Below the pieces are notes generated by a model. It made no database searches. It saw only the letters and a list, made by a program, of their open reading frames with translations, and was not told the origin of the DNA. A stretch of 6,449 nucleotides of DNA, taken from assembly GCF_024699075.1 (NCBI RefSeq), contig NZ_JAILQF010000155.1, forward strand, positions 1 to 6,449. The letters are read 5' to 3'. Made by a program: the position numbers and the translations under genes. This document shows, one piece after another, positions 1 to 6,328 of this stretch (its first letter is position 1; every line of letters starts with the position of its first letter). This DNA comes from Butyrivibrio sp. Its GTDB lineage: Bacteria; Bacillota_A; Clostridia; Lachnospirales; Lachnospiraceae.

Positions 1-432
1 TCTCAGAAATATTTTGGATGTACAGATGTAGTGATCAGTAATTGCGAGATATTCGATAACAGAAGAAATAATATATCATTAACAGATGCAGATAGAATCA
101 CTATTACAGATTGCGTTTTATATGATGCCCATGGGACAGCACCACAGTGCTGTGTATATATAGAACCTAATTCTGACTCAAGTGATAAGGTATGTGAGCA
201 TGTACTTATAAAGGATACTATTATGACGGCATACCAGAACAAGGATGATTCTGAATATATGGTATTTATGACTCACTATAATCCATATGATCTTACTTAT
301 GTTACTGCAAGTGACGTGAGATTTATCGGATGCGAGCTTAATGGCTTTTTTGGTAATTATTCAGGACTTGGTGTCACATTTGATGATACAAGTTTAAATG
401 GTACTGTTGTAAATCTTAAGAAAGGACAATGA
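1..432 (+). CDS. Right-handed parallel beta-helix protein, C-terminal fragment (5' end outside window)
   Basis: The reading frame is open from the first base and ends at a TGA at 430-432, so 143 C-terminal residues are visible and the true start lies upstream. The sequence has the rhythm of a right-handed beta-helix. Short strands with alternating aliphatic residues are followed by N/C/D turns, as in VVISNCEIFDN, ISLTDADRITITDCVLYD and VLIKDTIM, and they recur every 20-25 residues. Such folds occur in pectate lyases, polysaccharide lyases, epimerases and carbohydrate-binding surface proteins (family knowledge). A substrate cannot be assigned from this fragment and no catalytic residues can be placed. 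The neighbourhood of glycan-sugar genes is compatible with a carbohydrate-related role, but the gene is convergent with the next operon and separated from it by a terminator, so functional linkage is not shown. A GTG at 31-33 is in frame but has no convincing ribosome binding site and is probably internal. Confidence 0.7.
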   Translation, partial: SQKYFGCTDVVISNCEIFDNRRNNISLTDADRITITDCVLYDAHGTAPQCCVYIEPNSDSSDKVCEHVLIKDTIMTAYQNKDDSEYMVFMTHYNPYDLTYVTASDVRFIGCELNGFFGNYSGLGVTFDDTSLNGTVVNLKKGQ

Positions 433-504
433 TAGTAAAGATAGTAAGAAGATAAATTGATAAGCTTGAAGATGAAATGATGAGCTTTATGTAAGTAAAA
501 AATA

Positions 505-546
505 ACCGGATGCAGTTGATATATGAAGCTGCATCCGGTATTTTTA
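505..546. terminator. Probable bidirectional Rho-independent terminator between convergent genes
   Basis: ACCGGATGCAG at 505-515 pairs perfectly with CTGCATCCGGT at 529-539, giving an 11-bp GC-containing stem with a 13-nt loop. On the plus strand it is followed by ATTTTTAT (540-547). On the minus strand the stem is followed by TATTTTTTAC, the complement of 495-504. It lies between the beta-helix gene ending at 432 and the minus-strand aminotransferase gene ending at 606, so it can stop transcription arriving from both sides. The rest of 433-605 holds no gene. A second, AT-rich inverted repeat (TTTAATCA at 556-563, TGATTAAA at 586-593) sits nearer the aminotransferase stop and could be a weaker accessory hairpin. 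Confidence 0.88.
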
Positions 547-605
547 TAAATGAATTTTAATCAATGAGCAGAATGTTTGAAAATCTGATTAAATAATTTC
601 GGTAT

Positions 606-1802
606 TTATTTTCTGTAGTTTTCTACGATCTTAGTAACTGCATGGATTACATCATCTACGTCTTTGTCAGTGAGTCTTGGATAGAGCGGTATACTCATTA
701 TTCCCTTGTAGACTTTCTCTGCCTTAGGACACAGGCCTTTTTTATAGCCAAGGCTCTTATAATATGGGAACCAGTAAACCGGTACGTAGTGAACCTGGCA
801 CTGAACGTTCTCGGCACTCATTGCATCGAAGAACTGACGACGTGTGCAATTTAGCTTATCGAGATCCAGCTGTATGATGTAAAGGTGTCTTGATGTATCT
901 GATTTTGGAGCGTTTTTCTGAACTATTATTTCAGGTATGTTCTTAAATGCTTCATCATACTTTGCAACAATTTCTTTTCTTCTTGCTATGAATGAATCGA
1001 TCTTCCTTAGCTGGCTACAAAGAAGTGCAGCCTGTATATCTGTCATACGGTAGTTGAATCCAAGCATCTGCTGTTCATAGTACCAGATTCCTTCGTGAGG
1101 ACCTTCAAGCATCTTGCTTTCATCATGTTCCATTCCATGTGAACGAAGAAGAAGAAGCTTCTCATAATACTCTTTATTGTCAGTGAGGATAGCACCTCCT
1201 TCGCCGCAGGTAACTGTTTTAACAGGATGGAAGGAGAAGCATGTCATGTCTGCAATAGAACCGACCTTTTTTCCATCATAGCTTGATCCTATTGAATGTG
1301 CGGCATCTTCTATAAATACAAGACCATGTCTGTCACAGATCTCTCTTATACGGTCAGCTTCAACAACCTGGCCTGTAAAGTCTACAGCTACAACTGCCTT
1401 GGTATTAGGAGTGATATGAGCTTCTATGGAGTCAGGATCAATGTTGTAAGTATCAGGATTGATATCTGCAAATACAGGCTTTCCGCCGCAGTAAAGAGCG
1501 CAATTGGCGCTTGCCATAAATGTAAGAGGAGTTGTTATAAGTTCATCTCCCTTGCCAATTCCTGCAGCAGCTGCTGCGAGATGAAGAGCTGCTGTACAGT
1601 TAGATACTACCACTGCATATTTTGCTCCAGTATATTTACAGAGCATCTTTTCAGCTTCATCTACTTTGGGGCCACAGGTTATATAATCACTAAGAAGGGT
1701 TTTTTTAACCTCTTCTGTATCTTCTTCTGTGACCCATTGACGTCCATAATAGAGTTTTTCAGGACGGACTGGATTTCCGCCTTCTATTGCTAACTTTTCC
1801 AT
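606..1802 (-). CDS. pseC: PseC-type UDP-4-amino-4,6-dideoxy-N-acetyl-beta-L-altrosamine transaminase
   Basis: This is a 398-residue PLP-dependent aminotransferase of the DegT/DnrJ/EryC1 family, full length for PseC. PseC converts the 4-keto product of PseB to the 4-amino sugar, using glutamate as amino donor, in the cytoplasm. Visible signatures are the N-terminal LAIEGGNPVR and YITCGPKVDEAE, the cofactor-site SNCTAALHLA (67-76), ITTPLTFMASAN (89-100), EDAAHS (165-170, Asp166 expected to face the PLP nitrogen), SFHPVKT (190-196, Lys195 as Schiff-base lysine), GFNYRMTDIQAA (248-259) and QVHYVPVYWFPYY (336-348), which resembles the QVHY-P-Y motif of known PseC proteins. The ATG at 1802 is preceded by GAAAGGA at 1814-1820 on this strand, 11 nt away. 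It is the second gene of a minus-strand operon, 45 nt after the SGNH lipoprotein. The matching dehydratase gene is on the opposite strand about 1.4 kb away. Another 4-keto-sugar aminotransferase specificity remains possible. Confidence 0.85.
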   Translation of the reverse strand: MEKLAIEGGNPVRPEKLYYGRQWVTEEDTEEVKKTLLSDYITCGPKVDEAEKMLCKYTGAKYAVVVSNCTAALHLAAAAAGIGKGDELITTPLTFMASANCALYCGGKPVFADINPDTYNIDPDSIEAHITPNTKAVVAVDFTGQVVEADRIREICDRHGLVFIEDAAHSIGSSYDGKKVGSIADMTCFSFHPVKTVTCGEGGAILTDNKEYYEKLLLLRSHGMEHDESKMLEGPHEGIWYYEQQMLGFNYRMTDIQAALLCSQLRKIDSFIARRKEIVAKYDEAFKNIPEIIVQKNAPKSDTSRHLYIIQLDLDKLNCTRRQFFDAMSAENVQCQVHYVPVYWFPYYKSLGYKKGLCPKAEKVYKGIMSIPLYPRLTDKDVDDVIHAVTKIVENYRK

Positions 1803-1847
1803 TGATATATAAATCCTTTCAAGATTTAGATTTTATTATTAGTAGAA

Positions 1848-2936
1848 TTATTTTTCGCTGTCAAGTTTGTAATCATCTATATCATAAGCTACTTCTATTT
1901 CTGTATTATCAAAACCAAGTTGTTTATTGATCATATGGGCAACAACAGCTGCAAAAGTATTTCTTCCTGCACGGGATAAGTGTTTACCATCATCTTCCAT
2001 ATATTCACTTACGTTTTGATCGTTAATATTCATCATAGCACTGCCAAATGCATCGAAAGAAATACAATCGTAAAGTGAGCCTTGCTGCAAGCAACCAGCA
2101 CAGTAGTCCATGTAGCTTCCGAACGTATTAGAATAGACATTTCCGCTTCCAAGAGAAGAGTTATCACTTGCATAGAACATGGAATAAACCGGGCTACAAA
2201 GTACTATCTTGGCATTAGGGCTTGCCTGAACTAGAAGACCAAGCCCTGTTTCAATTGCGTTAGTATAACAGGTTGTATCTGTTTTTATTTCTTCATTAGA
2301 GAGGTCTTTAACTTGAAGGAAGTCATTGATTCCATATTCTACAACGTAGAAATCTACATCAGCTGGGTCAAATATAAATGCTTCTTCCTTAGCATCAGGG
2401 AAGTTATTAAAGAAAGTATCATCCATCTGACCGTTAAGAAATTTGGCAACATTTACAAAATTCATACTGGTATCATTGGTTGTTCCAAGTGATGTTGTTG
2501 CTGTTACTCCGCTGCAACCAAGATTTATAACATTTGCATTAGTTTCAAGAAGGGATTCAACATAATCTGAAATCGATGTATTGTCGCTTCTTCCAAGGTC
2601 AAACTGGTCATCTCCAAGGAATACTACTGTTGGAAGAGAAGAATCATAATTGGTAATAGATTCCTCAGAATCTTCTGTGGATGATTCATTAGAAGTGTCT
2701 GTGGTAGAGGCTGAAGTTGATGCATCAGATGCAGAATTTGCAGAGTTTGCAGTACTAGAAGCATTTGAAGAAGCTGATTCATCTGTAGAAGAGCTTTCAG
2801 ATGCGTCAGAAGTTGGAGCATCTGTAGGTGTTATAGTTCCTGTTGTATCGCTTTTGAGTGTTGTATCATCGCTGCATCCTACTATCATGGATGTTATCGT
2901 TAATATAGGAATAAGTGCCTTTAATTTTTTTTTCAT
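1848..2936 (-). CDS. Secreted SGNH/GDSL-fold lipoprotein with Ser-to-Asp change at the expected nucleophile
   Basis: I chose the ATG at 2936, giving 362 residues, because AAAAGGA at 2944-2950 lies 7 nt upstream of it. An in-frame GTG at 2942 is only 1 nt from that site. The N-terminus is a lipoprotein signal: KKK, then a hydrophobic stretch, then the lipobox IVGC with Cys21 as the lipidated residue, predicting export and membrane anchoring. Residues 22 to about 96 are a Ser/Thr/Asp/Ala-rich, low-complexity linker. The rest resembles an SGNH hydrolase. Block I is FLGDDQFDLGR (GDD at 108-110), block II is NLGCSGVTA (Gly140), block III is YGINDF (Gly202, Asn204) and block V is DDGKHLS (Asp316, His319). 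Block I normally reads GDS with the serine as nucleophile. Here that place is Asp110, so esterase or O-acetyltransferase activity is uncertain and the protein may be a non-catalytic binding version. It heads the operon with pseC, which suggests but does not prove a role with a surface glycan. Confidence 0.8.
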   Translation of the reverse strand: MKKKLKALIPILTITSMIVGCSDDTTLKSDTTGTITPTDAPTSDASESSSTDESASSNASSTANSANSASDASTSASTTDTSNESSTEDSEESITNYDSSLPTVVFLGDDQFDLGRSDNTSISDYVESLLETNANVINLGCSGVTATTSLGTTNDTSMNFVNVAKFLNGQMDDTFFNNFPDAKEEAFIFDPADVDFYVVEYGINDFLQVKDLSNEEIKTDTTCYTNAIETGLGLLVQASPNAKIVLCSPVYSMFYASDNSSLGSGNVYSNTFGSYMDYCAGCLQQGSLYDCISFDAFGSAMMNINDQNVSEYMEDDGKHLSRAGRNTFAAVVAHMINKQLGFDNTEIEVAYDIDDYKLDSEK

Positions 2937-3079
2937 ATTCACGTCCTTTTCTTAATTGAATATATTGCTGGTTGGCGTACCTTATCTAAAACTAGTGCCT
3001 TTAACATGGATATTATGTTTATCAGATAATATAATATGTGTTGAAACTTAAAACCACCTGTAAGCAAAATATCTTCATT

Positions 3080-3108
3080 ATTATAGTTTTTATTACTGGT
3101 GTCTGCAA
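3080..3108 (-). promoter_or_regulatory. Candidate promoter for the lipoprotein-pseC operon
   Basis: Read on the minus strand, a perfect TATAAT (complement of 3080-3085) lies 17 nt downstream of TTGCAG (complement of 3103-3108), which matches only the first three bases of TTGACA. The predicted start near 3073 would give a leader of about 137 nt before the lipoprotein ATG. The weak -35 could mean that an activator is needed, or that the true promoter is elsewhere in this AT-rich gap. Confidence 0.4.
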
Positions 3109-3109
3109 A

Positions 3110-3138
3110 TTGCAAATATCGTATAATGTTGCTATAAT
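3110..3138 (+). promoter_or_regulatory. Extended -10 promoter for the pseB operon
   Basis: TTGCAA at 3110-3115 and a perfect TATAAT at 3133-3138 are separated by exactly 17 nt. A TG at 3130-3131 completes an extended -10 (TGCTATAAT). This fits a housekeeping sigma-A promoter well. Transcription would start near 3145, leaving a leader of about 85 nt before pseB at 3230. The -35 lies within two tandem copies of TGCAAAT (3104-3110 and 3111-3117). It is also directly adjacent to the candidate minus-strand -35. Confidence 0.65.
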
Positions 3139-3229
3139 ATTCTGTGTTTTTGCCTTCAGATATTTTATAAGGTAAGATTTCACGCAAATTATTATAATTA
3201 ATTCCTGCGAAGACTAAGGAGAAATTTAT

Positions 3230-4225
3230 ATGTTAAATAACAAAACAATTCTTGTAACTGGTGGTACAGGATCATTTGGTCATCACTTTGTTGATTATGT
3301 TCTGGCACATTACAAACCAAAGAAGATCATTATATATTCCAGAGATGAATTTAAGCAGTTCAATATGCAGAATGATTATAAGGAGTATAGCCATATCCTT
3401 AGATTCTTTATAGGTGATGTACGTGATGAAGCACGTCTTCACAGAGCTATGAAGGGCGTTGATTATGTTATTCATGCTGCTGCTCTTAAGCAGGTTCCTG
3501 CATGTGAGTATAATCCTAACGAAGCTATAAAGACTAACATTAATGGCGCTATGAATGTTATTAATGCATGTCTTGATGCAAATGTTGAGAAGGTTGTAGC
3601 CCTTTCTACAGATAAGTCTGTTAATCCTATTAACTTATATGGTGGCACTAAGCTTGTATCAGATAAGCTTTTCTGTGCAGCTAATGCTTATTCAGGAGAA
3701 GGTGGTCCGAGATTTTCTGTTGTACGTTATGGTAATGTTGCAGGATCACGTGGTTCTGTAATTCCTTTCTTCCAGAATATTATAGACAATGGTGGAGCAG
3801 AGCTTCCTATTACAGATTTTCGTATGACTCGTTTCTGGATAAGTCTTGAGCAGGGCGTTGAACTTGTTATCAAGGCTCTTGAAGACAGTAAAGGCGGAGA
3901 GACATTTATTTCAAAGATTCCTTCCTTTAAGGTCACAGATCTTGCTAAAGCTATGAAGCCTGATTGTGAGCTTAAGGAAGTTGGAATAAGAGAAGGTGAG
4001 AAGCTTCATGAGATCATGATAACTGCAGAAGATTCTGCTCGTACATATGAATATGAGAAGAATTATATTATCTATCCTCACTATAACTGGTGGAGTGATT
4101 CTATGATTGTTCCTGGAGGAAAGCTTGTAAAGTCTGGATTTGAGTATACATCAGGCAATAACGAGGTATTCATGACTGTAGAAGAGCTTCAGGCTAAACT
4201 TAAGACAGATCTTGATAAGCATTAA
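3230..4225 (+). CDS. pseB: PseB-type UDP-N-acetylglucosamine 4,6-dehydratase (inverting)
   Basis: This is a 331-residue extended short-chain dehydrogenase/reductase, the usual length for PseB/FlaA1. These enzymes convert UDP-GlcNAc to UDP-2-acetamido-2,6-dideoxy-beta-L-arabino-hexos-4-ulose with tightly bound NADP, inverting C5. Visible features are the Rossmann motif TGGTGSFG (10-17), SRDEFKQFNMQ (37-47), GDVRD (62-66), HAAALKQVP (82-90) and LSTDKSVNP (125-133) with Thr127, Asp128 and Lys129 as the catalytic set. NLYGGTK (135-141) supplies the YxxxK pair Tyr137/Lys141. RYGNVAGSRGSVIPFF (166-181) and ITDFRMTRFWI (194-204) are substrate-binding regions typical of this subfamily. The short size, without transmembrane helices, separates it from the membrane-bound PglF/CapD type. 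AAGGAG at 3216-3221, 8 nt before the ATG, supports the start. It is the first gene of a plus-strand operon and its product is the expected substrate of the divergently encoded PseC. Confidence 0.9.
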   Translation: MLNNKTILVTGGTGSFGHHFVDYVLAHYKPKKIIIYSRDEFKQFNMQNDYKEYSHILRFFIGDVRDEARLHRAMKGVDYVIHAAALKQVPACEYNPNEAIKTNINGAMNVINACLDANVEKVVALSTDKSVNPINLYGGTKLVSDKLFCAANAYSGEGGPRFSVVRYGNVAGSRGSVIPFFQNIIDNGGAELPITDFRMTRFWISLEQGVELVIKALEDSKGGETFISKIPSFKVTDLAKAMKPDCELKEVGIREGEKLHEIMITAEDSARTYEYEKNYIIYPHYNWWSDSMIVPGGKLVKSGFEYTSGNNEVFMTVEELQAKLKTDLDKH

Positions 4226-4271
4226 ATATTATAAAAATATTAAGTGATAAATAGGGGATTGGAGTTTTACA

Positions 4272-5612
4272 ATGCATATAGTTTTATTATCAGGCGGAAG
4301 CGGTAAACGTCTTTGGCCACTTTCTAATGATATTCGTTCAAAGCAGTTTATAAAGATGTTCCATAAAGATGGGGCAGAGGATACTACGGATCCTGAGAAT
4401 CTTGAATCAATGGTTCAGCGTGTATATCGTCAGATCAAGGAAGCTGATGAGAGCGCTGATGTTACTATCGCTACAAGTCGTCATCAGGTATCAGCTATAA
4501 GAAATCAGCTTGGAGATAAGGTTTCTGTATGCGTAGAACCTGCAAGACGTGACACATTTCCGGCTATAGCTCTTGCAGCAAGTTTCCTTCATTATGAGAA
4601 GAATGTAAGCAATGACGATACTGTTATAGTATGTCCAGTAGATCCGTATGTTGACAGAGAGTATTTTGAATGCTTCAAAGAGCTAGATAAGATGACAAGG
4701 GAAGGTACATATTCTCTTAATCTTATGGGAGCTGAACCTACATATCCCAGTGAGAAGTATGGTTATATTATCCCTGATAATAAGGAACATATAAGTAGTG
4801 TTAAGGAATTCAAAGAAAAACCTGATCTTGAAACAGCCAAGAAGTATCTCGAGCAGGGCGCATTATGGAACTGTGGTGTATTTGCATTCAGACTTGGATA
4901 TCTTCTTTCAAAGGCTCATGAGCTTTTGGATTTTGAAGACTTTAAGGATTTATCTTCAGGATATGAAAATGCTAATAAGATAAGCTTTGATTATGCAGTA
5001 GTTGAGCATGAGTCTTCTATCGGAGTTGTCAGATATGATGGCCAGTGGAAGGATATAGGTTCCTGGAATACTTTTGCTGAAGAGATGCCTGATAAGATCA
5101 TAGGTAATGCTCAGATGGACGATACCTGTGAAGACAGTAATATAGTTAATGAGCTTAATGTACCTATTCTTGGAATGGGGCTTAAGCATATGATAATCGC
5201 TGCATCCAACGATGGTATTCTTGTATCTGATAAGACTCAGTCAAGCTATATCAAGCCATTCGTTGAGAAGATGGACCAGGATATCAGGTATGCAGAGAAG
5301 TCCTGGGGAAGCTTTACAGTTATAGACGTTCAGCCTGAAGCTATGACTATAAGAGTAGAGCTTAAGCCATCACATAAGCTCAATTATCATAGCCATGAGC
5401 ATAGAGATGAAGTATGGACTATAATGTCTGGTGAAGGAGTAGTCATACTTGATGGTAAGAGAAGAGACGTCTCTGAGGGAGATGTTATAAGTATGCCTGC
5501 AGGATGTAAGCATACAGTGATCGCTAAAACTCATATGAAGATAATAGAAGTTCAGATGGGACATGAGATTACAGTTGAAGATAAGATTAAATATACATTC
5601 CCTGAATTTTAA
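4272..5612 (+). CDS. Mannose-1-phosphate guanylyltransferase-like nucleotidyltransferase with C-terminal cupin
   Basis: A 446-residue, two-domain protein. Residues 1 to about 275 are a sugar-phosphate nucleotidyltransferase: LSGGSGKRLWPLS (6-18) is the nucleotide-binding signature, RSKQFIK (22-28) and VEPARRDTFPAIALAA (88-103) follow the ManC pattern, and FKEKPD (180-185), WNCGVFAF (199-206), FDYAVVEH (239-246) and WKDIGSWNTF (259-268) form the sugar-phosphate side. Residues about 345-446 are a type II phosphomannose-isomerase-like cupin with SHEHRDEVW (374-382) and GCKHTV (411-416). The family usually makes GDP-mannose from mannose-1-phosphate and GTP in the cytoplasm, sometimes also isomerising fructose-6-phosphate. 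The usual PxDH segment reads CPVDPYVD (121-128) here, and EHW in the cupin reads EVW, so this is a divergent branch. GDP-mannose is the best guess rather than certain, and no manC symbol is assigned. GGAG at 4261-4264, 7 nt before the ATG, supports the start. It begins 46 nt after pseB, in the same orientation. Confidence 0.8.
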   Translation: MHIVLLSGGSGKRLWPLSNDIRSKQFIKMFHKDGAEDTTDPENLESMVQRVYRQIKEADESADVTIATSRHQVSAIRNQLGDKVSVCVEPARRDTFPAIALAASFLHYEKNVSNDDTVIVCPVDPYVDREYFECFKELDKMTREGTYSLNLMGAEPTYPSEKYGYIIPDNKEHISSVKEFKEKPDLETAKKYLEQGALWNCGVFAFRLGYLLSKAHELLDFEDFKDLSSGYENANKISFDYAVVEHESSIGVVRYDGQWKDIGSWNTFAEEMPDKIIGNAQMDDTCEDSNIVNELNVPILGMGLKHMIIAASNDGILVSDKTQSSYIKPFVEKMDQDIRYAEKSWGSFTVIDVQPEAMTIRVELKPSHKLNYHSHEHRDEVWTIMSGEGVVILDGKRRDVSEGDVISMPAGCKHTVIAKTHMKIIEVQMGHEITVEDKIKYTFPEF

Positions 5613-5679
5613 AGGTATATTTCTAAATAATAGATTTTAGACCTGTTGATTATCTGCTATAGATGGAGATTCTATTTAA

Positions 5680-6225
5680 ATGATTAAATCTGAATTACCT
5701 ACAATTACCGGTAAAAACTTAATACTTAGACCTATAACATTTGATGATACGGATAGAATCGTTAAATGGAGGAATAATCCGTCTGTAGTTCAGAACTTTA
5801 TCTTTAGAGAGAAGTTCACTAAAGAAATGCATGAGAATTGGATGCATAGTAAGGTAGAGACAGGTCAGGTCATTCAGTATATAGTTGAAGAAAAGAGGTC
5901 CCAAAAGCCTATTGGTTCAGTTTACTATAGAGATGTCAATGAAGCTTATGACAGTGCTGAGTTTGGAATCTTTATAGGTGAAGACGATGCAAGAGGCAAG
6001 GGCTATGGCAAGGAGATAACATCTCTGTTTGTAAAATTTGGTTTTGAAACTCTTGGACTTCACCGTATACAGCTTCGCCTTGTAAAGGGTAATGCTGCAG
6101 CTGCCAGAACTTATAGCAGCGTAGGTTTTCATAAAGAGGGCGAGTTCAGGGATATGGTAAAGCTTAATGGTGAATACAGAACAGTAATATTTATGTCTAT
6201 TCTGAATACGGATATTGAGAATTAA
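5680..6225 (+). CDS. GNAT family N-acetyltransferase, candidate PseH (sugar 4-amine acetyltransferase)
   Basis: A 181-residue single-domain GNAT protein of the RimJ/RimL-like group. It shows LILRPITFDD (14-23), KWRNNPSV (29-36), the core strand AEFGIFIG (93-100), and the acetyl-CoA pyrophosphate loop RGKGYG (105-110) matching R/QxxGxG. NAAAARTYSSVGF (138-150) is motif B, with Tyr145 as the likely general acid. The WRN segment is shared with PseH of pseudaminic-acid pathways, which acetylates the 4-amine made by PseC, and with other nucleotide-sugar acetyltransferases. Combined with pseB in the same operon and pseC nearby, this makes a PseH role the leading hypothesis. A protein or other small-molecule acetyltransferase cannot be excluded, so I give no symbol. 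The start is supported by GGAG at 5665-5668, 11 nt upstream. It follows the guanylyltransferase gene after 67 nt with no terminator in between. Confidence 0.78.
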   Translation: MIKSELPTITGKNLILRPITFDDTDRIVKWRNNPSVVQNFIFREKFTKEMHENWMHSKVETGQVIQYIVEEKRSQKPIGSVYYRDVNEAYDSAEFGIFIGEDDARGKGYGKEITSLFVKFGFETLGLHRIQLRLVKGNAAAARTYSSVGFHKEGEFRDMVKLNGEYRTVIFMSILNTDIEN

Positions 6226-6249
6226 ATGATTTCATATAATGCTTAATTA

Positions 6250-6298
6250 CAGAACCGTATATTGAAACACATGGATATGCATAGGGATATTGGTTCTG
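6250..6298. repeat. Imperfect inverted repeat in the gap before the RfbH-like gene
   Basis: CAGAACC at 6250-6256 pairs with GGTTCTG at 6292-6298, giving a 7-bp stem with a 35-nt intervening segment that contains ATATTG/GATATT-like repeats. No T-tract follows, so it is not a good intrinsic terminator. A poor promoter-like pair (TTGAAA at 6262-6267, GATATT at 6286-6291, 18-nt spacing) lies inside it. The repeat could be an operator or an mRNA leader structure in the 103-nt gap, or chance. Confidence 0.25.
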
Positions 6299-6328
6299 AA
6301 ATATTATGGCTTTGGCAGGAGCTTTGAA

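Noticed and set aside
1296..1793. Plus-strand 165-codon open frame opposite pseC
   Set aside because: It is fully antisense to a well-supported aminotransferase, and its Cys/Ser/Tyr-rich composition is typical of a shadow frame.
2650..2870. Repetitive Ser/Thr codons considered as a DNA repeat or CRISPR-like array
   Set aside because: The units are irregular and there are no conserved repeat-spacer lengths. The region is coding for a flexible linker.
2650..2955. Plus-strand 101-codon open frame rich in Ser, Glu, Val and Asp
   Set aside because: It is the antisense of the low-complexity Ser/Thr linker and signal peptide of the lipoprotein, so its composition reflects that repeat bias.
3122..3127. 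A second TATAAT on the plus strand upstream of pseB
   Set aside because: No -35-like hexamer lies 16-18 nt upstream (3099-3104 is GTGTCT), whereas the TATAAT at 3133-3138 has a well-placed partner and a TG extension.
2939..3187. Minus-strand open frame of 82 codons just upstream of the lipoprotein gene
   Set aside because: It has a TTG start with a poorly spaced ribosome binding site, lies across the divergent promoters and AT-rich leader, and its product shows no recognisable family features.
3187..3199. Perfect small palindrome AATTAT-T-ATAATT in the pseB leader, considered as an operator
   Set aside because: It contains only A and T in an AT-rich leader, where such palindromes arise often by chance. 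There is no second copy near the minus-strand promoter.
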